DNA of 64,000 nucleotides from DATKBT01 sp035546295 (GTDB lineage Bacteria > Acidobacteriota > Thermoanaerobaculia > Multivoradales > Multivoraceae), in NCBI GenBank assembly GCA_035546295.1, contig DATKBT010000070.1, positions 135,204-199,203 of the forward strand. The letters run 5' to 3'. The notes beneath the pieces are model-generated. The model had not been told where the DNA came from and did no database searches. It saw only the letters and a list, made by a program, of their open reading frames with translations. Positions within the stretch are counted from its first letter, which is position 1, and each line of letters begins with the position of its first letter. A program made the position numbers and the translations under genes. Of this stretch, positions 60,098 to 64,000 are shown in pieces.

Positions 60098-61711
60098 ATG
60101 TTCCCCCACCACCCCCTGCGGGCGGTCGCCCTCTGCGGCGTGCTCGCCCTCTCCACCGTCACCTGCGCCGATCCGGCCCCCACGGACCCGGTCACGGCCG
60201 AGCCGGCGGCCGCCGCCGCCGATGTGCCGGCCGGATCCGCCGGCGGGCCCGACGGGCCGCCTCCTGCTTGGGTCGCCTCCGTGCTCGCCCAGCCGCGCGG
60301 TGTGCTGCGCAACGAGGAGGGCGCCGCCCCCGGCTACGTGCTGGTCGTCCCGCTGCGCTCCGGCTCTGCGCACCTGGTGGATCGCGCCGGACAGGTCGTC
60401 CACTCCTGGCAGCAGGAGAGCATTGGCTTCGCCGACCACCTGCTCGACGACGGCAGCCTCCTGCGCAGCTCGGCGCTCGAGGATCCGCCGAACTTCAAGG
60501 CCGGCGGCGTCGGCGGGACGATCCGCCGGATCTCGTGGGAGGGCGAGGTCCTGTGGGAGTGGACGCTCGCCACGAACGAGCAGATCCTGCACCACGACAT
60601 CGAGCCGTTGCCCAACGGCAACGTCCTGCTGCTCGCGTGGGAGCTGGTGAGCAGGGAGAACGCGATTGCCGCCGGGCGCGATCCCGCACAGGTCCCCGAG
60701 CAGGGGCTGTGGGTCGACTGGGTCCTCGAGGTCGAGCCGGTCGGTCGCGACGACGCGCGGATCGTCTGGGAGTGGCACGTCTGGGACCACCTGGTCCAGG
60801 ATCGTGACCCCGAGCTCGCCAACCACGGCGACCCCGCCCAGCTCGTCGGACGCCTCGACGTCAACGCCGACGTGCGACCGGCGGCCGAGGACGAGGAGGA
60901 GATCGCGCGGCTCAAGGCACTGGGCTACATCCCCCACGACGCCACCCCCGAGGACCTGCGCTCCGACTTCCTGCACGTGAACTCGATCGACCACCACCCG
61001 GGCTTCGACCAGATCGCGCTGAGCGTGCCGAGCCTAGGCGAGCTGTGGATCCTCGATCACTCGACGACCACCGAGGAGGCGCGCGGATCGAGCGGCGGGC
61101 GCTCCGGCAAAGGGGGCGAGATCCTCTACCGCTGGGGGAACCCGCGGACGATCCGCCGCGGAGAGGTCGCCGACCAGCGCCTGTTCTTCCAGCACCAGGT
61201 CGAGTGGGTGCCCGAGGGCTACCCCGGCGCCGGCCACCTGACCCTGTTCAACAACGGCCAGGCCCGTCCCGACGGCGAGTACTCCTCGGTGCTCGAGCTG
61301 GCCCCGCCGGCGAGCGCCGACGGCCGCTACCAGGCGCCGGCCGACGGACCGTGGCCCCCCGCCGAGCCCGAGTGGACGTGGCGCTCGCCCGGCGAGGAGC
61401 CGCTGTTCTCGCCGATCATCTCCGGCGCGCACCGCCTGGGCAACGGCAACACCTTCGTGTGCTTCGGTCCCCAGGGGCACGTGTTCGAGGTGACGCCGGC
61501 CGGCGAGGTCGTGTGGGAGTACCGCAACCCTTACAGCGGCGACGCGGCAGGATGGATGCCGCCGGAGGCGACGCGGATGGCTTACGCGATGTTCCGCGCG
61601 CGCAAGATCTCCCCCGATCACCCGGGGCTAGCGGGGCGGGAGCTGACGCCACTCGACCCGCAGCCCGAGCCGTTCGTCGCCGAGCCCCCGGGCCTGCCGC
61701 CGGCGGGCTGA
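60098..61711 (+). CDS. Arylsulfotransferase (ASST)-family lipoprotein, paralogue 2
   Basis: 537 residues, clearly homologous to the protein at 26092-27777: 'NFKAGGVGGTIRRISWEGEVLWEW', 'ILHHDIEPLPNGNVLLLAWE', 'WHVWDHLVQDRD', 'HPGFDQIALSVP', 'LFNNGQARPDGEYSSVLEL', 'FSPIISGAHRLGNGNTFVC'. Lipoprotein signal with Cys23 (STVTC). It lacks the acidic insert and tail of paralogue 1. AGGAGG site. Its place after the PQQ dehydrogenase suggests joint use on phenolic or alcohol substrates. Confidence 0.87.
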   Translation: MFPHHPLRAVALCGVLALSTVTCADPAPTDPVTAEPAAAAADVPAGSAGGPDGPPPAWVASVLAQPRGVLRNEEGAAPGYVLVVPLRSGSAHLVDRAGQVVHSWQQESIGFADHLLDDGSLLRSSALEDPPNFKAGGVGGTIRRISWEGEVLWEWTLATNEQILHHDIEPLPNGNVLLLAWELVSRENAIAAGRDPAQVPEQGLWVDWVLEVEPVGRDDARIVWEWHVWDHLVQDRDPELANHGDPAQLVGRLDVNADVRPAAEDEEEIARLKALGYIPHDATPEDLRSDFLHVNSIDHHPGFDQIALSVPSLGELWILDHSTTTEEARGSSGGRSGKGGEILYRWGNPRTIRRGEVADQRLFFQHQVEWVPEGYPGAGHLTLFNNGQARPDGEYSSVLELAPPASADGRYQAPADGPWPPAEPEWTWRSPGEEPLFSPIISGAHRLGNGNTFVCFGPQGHVFEVTPAGEVVWEYRNPYSGDAAGWMPPEATRMAYAMFRARKISPDHPGLAGRELTPLDPQPEPFVAEPPGLPPAG

Positions 61712-61865
61712 GCCCGGCGTCGCACCAGACCGATGCCCTCCCCTCTCGCGCTCCGCCGCGCCTGGCTCGTCGGATCGCCCGACGGGCCGCTACCATCGCG
61801 GGCACCGACGCACAGATCCTCGAGAAGCCGAAGAACCGCCTCGAGCGCCGCGAAAGGAACCCAAG

Positions 61866-62756
61866 ATGAACCGAGCCCGCGCCTCCATCGTGCTGCTGGT
61901 CTGCACCCTGCTGATCGCCGCTCTCGTCACGCCGAGCTTCGGCGCCGGCCTCTACCGACTCGACCCCGACGTCGTCTACGGCCACAAGATGGGCATGGCC
62001 CTGACCTACGACGTCGTCGAGCCCGCCGCTCCCAACGGCGCCGGCGTGCTGTTCATGGTGAGTGCCGGCTGGTTCTCGCGCTGGTCCGACCCGAACACTG
62101 CCATCGCACGCTCGACGGCGTTCTCGAGCCTGCTCGAGCGTGGCTTCACGCTGTTCCTGGTGCGCCACGGCTCGAGCCCGCTGTTCAAGGTGCCGGACGC
62201 CGTGACCGACGTGCGCCGAGCGCTGCGCCACATCCGCGCCAACGCCGCCGACTGGAAGGTCGATGCGGACCGGCTCGGCGTTTTCGGCGGCAGCGCCGGC
62301 GGTCACCTCTCGCTGATGCTGGGCGTCGCCACCGAGGCCGCATACGAGGGAAGCCCAGCGATGGGCAACGAGCGACCGGCCGCCGTGGTCGCCTACTTCC
62401 CGCCGGTCGACCTCCAACCGCTGGTCGGCCCGAACGAGCGCTTCCCCGCCCTCGACTTCGACCACGAGCTCGCCGACGAGGTCTCGCCGCTGCTGTTCGT
62501 CAGCAAGGACGACGTGCCGACGCTGCTGATCCACGGCGACGCCGACGAGCTGGTTCCGCTCGATCACAGCAAGCGGATCAAGGCCGCCTTCGACGAGCAC
62601 GGAGTGACCTCGGAGCTGATCGTCATCCCGGGCGCCGGCCACGGCTTCCGTGGCGACCACGAGAAGCAGGCGGCCGACGCCCTGGTTCGATGGTTCGAGC
62701 AGTACCTCGTGCCTGCCACCGGCGTCACCACGACGGGGAGCGGCTCGGAGCAGTAG
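61866..62756 (+). CDS. Secreted alpha/beta hydrolase
   Basis: 296 residues with signal peptide. Nucleophile elbow GGSAGGH (about 141-147), acid 'LLIHGDADELVPLDHS', and His in 'IPGAGHGFRG' form the triad; the N-terminal 'GAGVLFMVSAGW…LLERGFTLFLVRHGSS' and 'AVTDVRRALRHIRANAADWKVDADRLGVFGGSAGG' are of the BD-FAE/carboxylesterase group. Probably an esterase or peptidase-like hydrolase. AAAGGA site. Converges on the UbiA gene with 46 bp between. Confidence 0.9.
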   Translation: MNRARASIVLLVCTLLIAALVTPSFGAGLYRLDPDVVYGHKMGMALTYDVVEPAAPNGAGVLFMVSAGWFSRWSDPNTAIARSTAFSSLLERGFTLFLVRHGSSPLFKVPDAVTDVRRALRHIRANAADWKVDADRLGVFGGSAGGHLSLMLGVATEAAYEGSPAMGNERPAAVVAYFPPVDLQPLVGPNERFPALDFDHELADEVSPLLFVSKDDVPTLLIHGDADELVPLDHSKRIKAAFDEHGVTSELIVIPGAGHGFRGDHEKQAADALVRWFEQYLVPATGVTTTGSGSEQ

Positions 62757-62802
62757 GAGCTCGCAGAGTTAGGAGGTCGGAGCCGCCGAGGCTCGCCCGA
62801 CG

Positions 62803-63651
62803 TCAGCGCAACCCGCCGCGCAGCCAGATCCAGGCGATGCTGGCGAACCCCGAGAGGTTGAGCGCGATGCCCAGCAGCCGGTACTCGCCGCGCGAGTAGC
62901 GGCGGGCGGGATCGAGGAGCGCCAGGTCGGCGAACAGCCAGAGCGCACCAAGGAGCAGAAAGCCGCCGAGCACCAGCTCGTCGAACACCAGGGCCAGCAG
63001 GCAGCCCTCGGCGACCACCAGCGCCAGCACGATCGCCTTGGTCGCGCGCACGCCGATCGCGGTCGCCGTGGTCGAACGGCCGCTCGCGCGATCGGGCTCG
63101 ACGTCCATGACCTCGCCGATCAGGTGCGCGTGCGTGCAGAACAGCACCAGGTAGCCGACGACCTCCCAGCGGACCGGCTCGACCTCGTTGAGCCAGAAGC
63201 TGAACGGCAGGATCAGCAGATAGCCGAGCTGGTTGAGCAGCTCGAACGGCGGACGAGTGCGCAGGCCCCGGCGCGGCGCGTTGTAGGCGGCGTTCACGGC
63301 GACCATCGCCGCCAGCACCAACGCGAGCCGCGGCTCGATGGCGGCCAGCACGACCGCGCTCGGCACGAAGACGGCGGCGATGAAGCGCGGCAGCCGTTGG
63401 AGCTCCTCGCGGCTGCCGCGCGCGCCGAAGATCCAGCTTCCCTTGCGCGGGTTCTGCTGGTCGATCTCGCGGTCGACGACGTCGTTCCAGCCGTAGACCA
63501 GCAGGTTGAGCGGGTAGCTCACGAAGACCAGGCCCAGCCAGAACCGCCACGAGGCGAGGAGATCCTCGCGACCCGACGTCGGCAGCAGGTAGAGCCAGAT
63601 CGTCTGGAACCAGAGGCCGGGGCGCGAGACCCGGAGTCGGAACGCGTTCAC
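62803..63651 (-). CDS. UbiA-family prenyltransferase
   Basis: 282 residues from GTG 63651. First Asp motif NDVVDREID (56-64) and second 'DVEPDRASGRST' (about 190-200), with eight or nine membrane spans, as in UbiA/chlorophyll-synthase-like prenyltransferases. It would attach an isoprenoid to an aromatic, quinone or sugar acceptor in the membrane. No quinone genes are adjacent, so the acceptor is unknown. It ends convergent to the hydrolase gene. Confidence 0.9.
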   Translation of the reverse strand: MNAFRLRVSRPGLWFQTIWLYLLPTSGREDLLASWRFWLGLVFVSYPLNLLVYGWNDVVDREIDQQNPRKGSWIFGARGSREELQRLPRFIAAVFVPSAVVLAAIEPRLALVLAAMVAVNAAYNAPRRGLRTRPPFELLNQLGYLLILPFSFWLNEVEPVRWEVVGYLVLFCTHAHLIGEVMDVEPDRASGRSTTATAIGVRATKAIVLALVVAEGCLLALVFDELVLGGFLLLGALWLFADLALLDPARRYSRGEYRLLGIALNLSGFASIAWIWLRGGLR

Positions 63652-63700
63652 GTGGTCACGGCGAGCAGGGAGAACGGGGGCGAGATGGCGCAGCGGCCGA

Positions 63701-64000
63701 TCAGGAGCGCAGCAGCCGCGACGGCTCCTGGCGCGCGGCCCGCAGCGAGGGAGCGAGGGCGCTCGCCAGGGCGACGCCGAGGAGACCGCTCGCGAACAGC
63801 CCGATGCCGCTCCAGCCCAGGCGCGTTCCCAGCAGGAGCTGGTCGAGCCGGGCCGCGAGCGCCGCCTGCCCGAGGGCGAAGGCCAGTGCGCCGAGGCCGA
63901 TCCCGAGCAGCGCGCGCACGGCAGAGGTCCACAGCGTCCCCCTCGCCAGCTCGGCCGGTCGCGCGCCGAGCGCCCCGCGGATGGCCAGCTCGCGCGTGCG
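63701..64000 (-). CDS. FtsX-like/ADOP permease, C-terminal fragment (cut by window edge)
   Basis: The frame is open to the right edge. The visible 99 residues read as the end of a MacB/ADOP-type permease: 'RTRELAIRGALGARPAEL' is the classic FtsX domain start ('R-REIGIRRALGA'), then two membrane spans and the terminal 'ALAPSLRAARQEPSRLLRS' of the acidobacterial ADOP family. Such permeases work with LolD/MacB ATPases. The ATPase gene in this window (5836-6585) is far away. Confidence 0.85.
   Translation of the reverse strand, partial: RTRELAIRGALGARPAELARGTLWTSAVRALLGIGLGALAFALGQAALAARLDQLLLGTRLGWSGIGLFASGLLGVALASALAPSLRAARQEPSRLLRS

Noticed and set aside
56369..60997. 1542-codon minus-strand open frame
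   Set aside because: Only 56369-57577 is a real protein (DUF819). The rest is antisense to the PQQ dehydrogenase and arylsulfotransferase genes and has the composition of a shadow frame.

Overview
This is a 64 kb window of very GC-rich, gene-dense bacterial DNA with no rRNA, tRNA, phage, insertion-sequence or CRISPR signature that I can see. The gene content suggests Acidobacteriota, possibly a Thermoanaerobaculia-like lineage. Supporting features are two giant Ser/Thr kinases fused to TolB/WD40-type or TPR sensor regions, an acidobacterial-type VWFA protein, a MacB/ADOP-style ABC system, a BlaI/M56 pair, and many secreted DUF1080, Gfo/Idh, PQQ-propeller and amidohydrolase proteins. The assignment is inference from gene families only.

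Layout. 0-6.6 kb: methyltransferase tail; a GT-C membrane glycosyltransferase translationally coupled to a SpeD-like pyruvoyl enzyme and flanked by two inverted copies of a structured non-coding element; a secreted NTF2-like protein; a secreted M20 peptidase; a lone MacB-type ATPase. 6.8-17.5 kb: c-type cytochrome-like lipoprotein, a frameshifted VWFA protein, a kinase/TolB receptor, then a divergent blaI-M56 operon with a double TGCTA-N6-TAGCA operator and seven GSDFE repeats in the M56 protein. 17.8-25.8 kb: cupin, VOC, GNAT/NAGS-like, PQQ propeller, RidA, DUF1080, TPR, and a redoxin interrupted by an in-frame UGA that reads best as selenocysteine. 26-31 kb: arylsulfotransferase, pseudogene remnants including a truncated heme oxygenase, a cyclic-nucleotide-binding protein, an amidohydrolase.

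31.1-35.1 kb is the most exciting region: a compact minus-strand RiPP operon encoding an 87-residue Ser/Asp-rich precursor with one Cys, an APH-type kinase, and a HopA1-LanC fusion. The parts resemble class V lanthipeptide synthesis (kinase LxmK, lyase LxmY), but here the lyase is fused to a LanC cyclase and the predicted core is an acidic poly-Ser/(Ser-Asp)n tract.

35.3-41.2 kb: a two-gene signalling operon (FlgO/TPR protein and a dual-kinase/cyclase-like/TPR receptor). 41.7-46.3 kb: membrane protein, mannonate dehydratase-acyl-CoA ligase pair, DUF3224 and an orphan antitoxin. 46.4-52.8 kb: minus-strand genes for TRAP binding protein, Gfo/Idh oxidoreductase, double DUF1080, Ig-like secreted protein and NHL-like protein, fitting periplasmic glycoside oxidation and hydrolysis. 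53-64 kb: pectin acetylesterase-like protein, secreted LamG-like protein, DUF937, DUF819 permease, PQQ alcohol dehydrogenase with c-type heme followed by a second arylsulfotransferase, alpha/beta hydrolase, UbiA prenyltransferase, and the C-terminus of an FtsX-type permease cut by the window edge.

Many predicted products are secreted or lipidated, so the window looks like an envelope and extracellular-metabolism region with its own sensory kinases. Several signal-peptide regions and linkers are encoded by short tandem repeats whose units are multiples of three bases.
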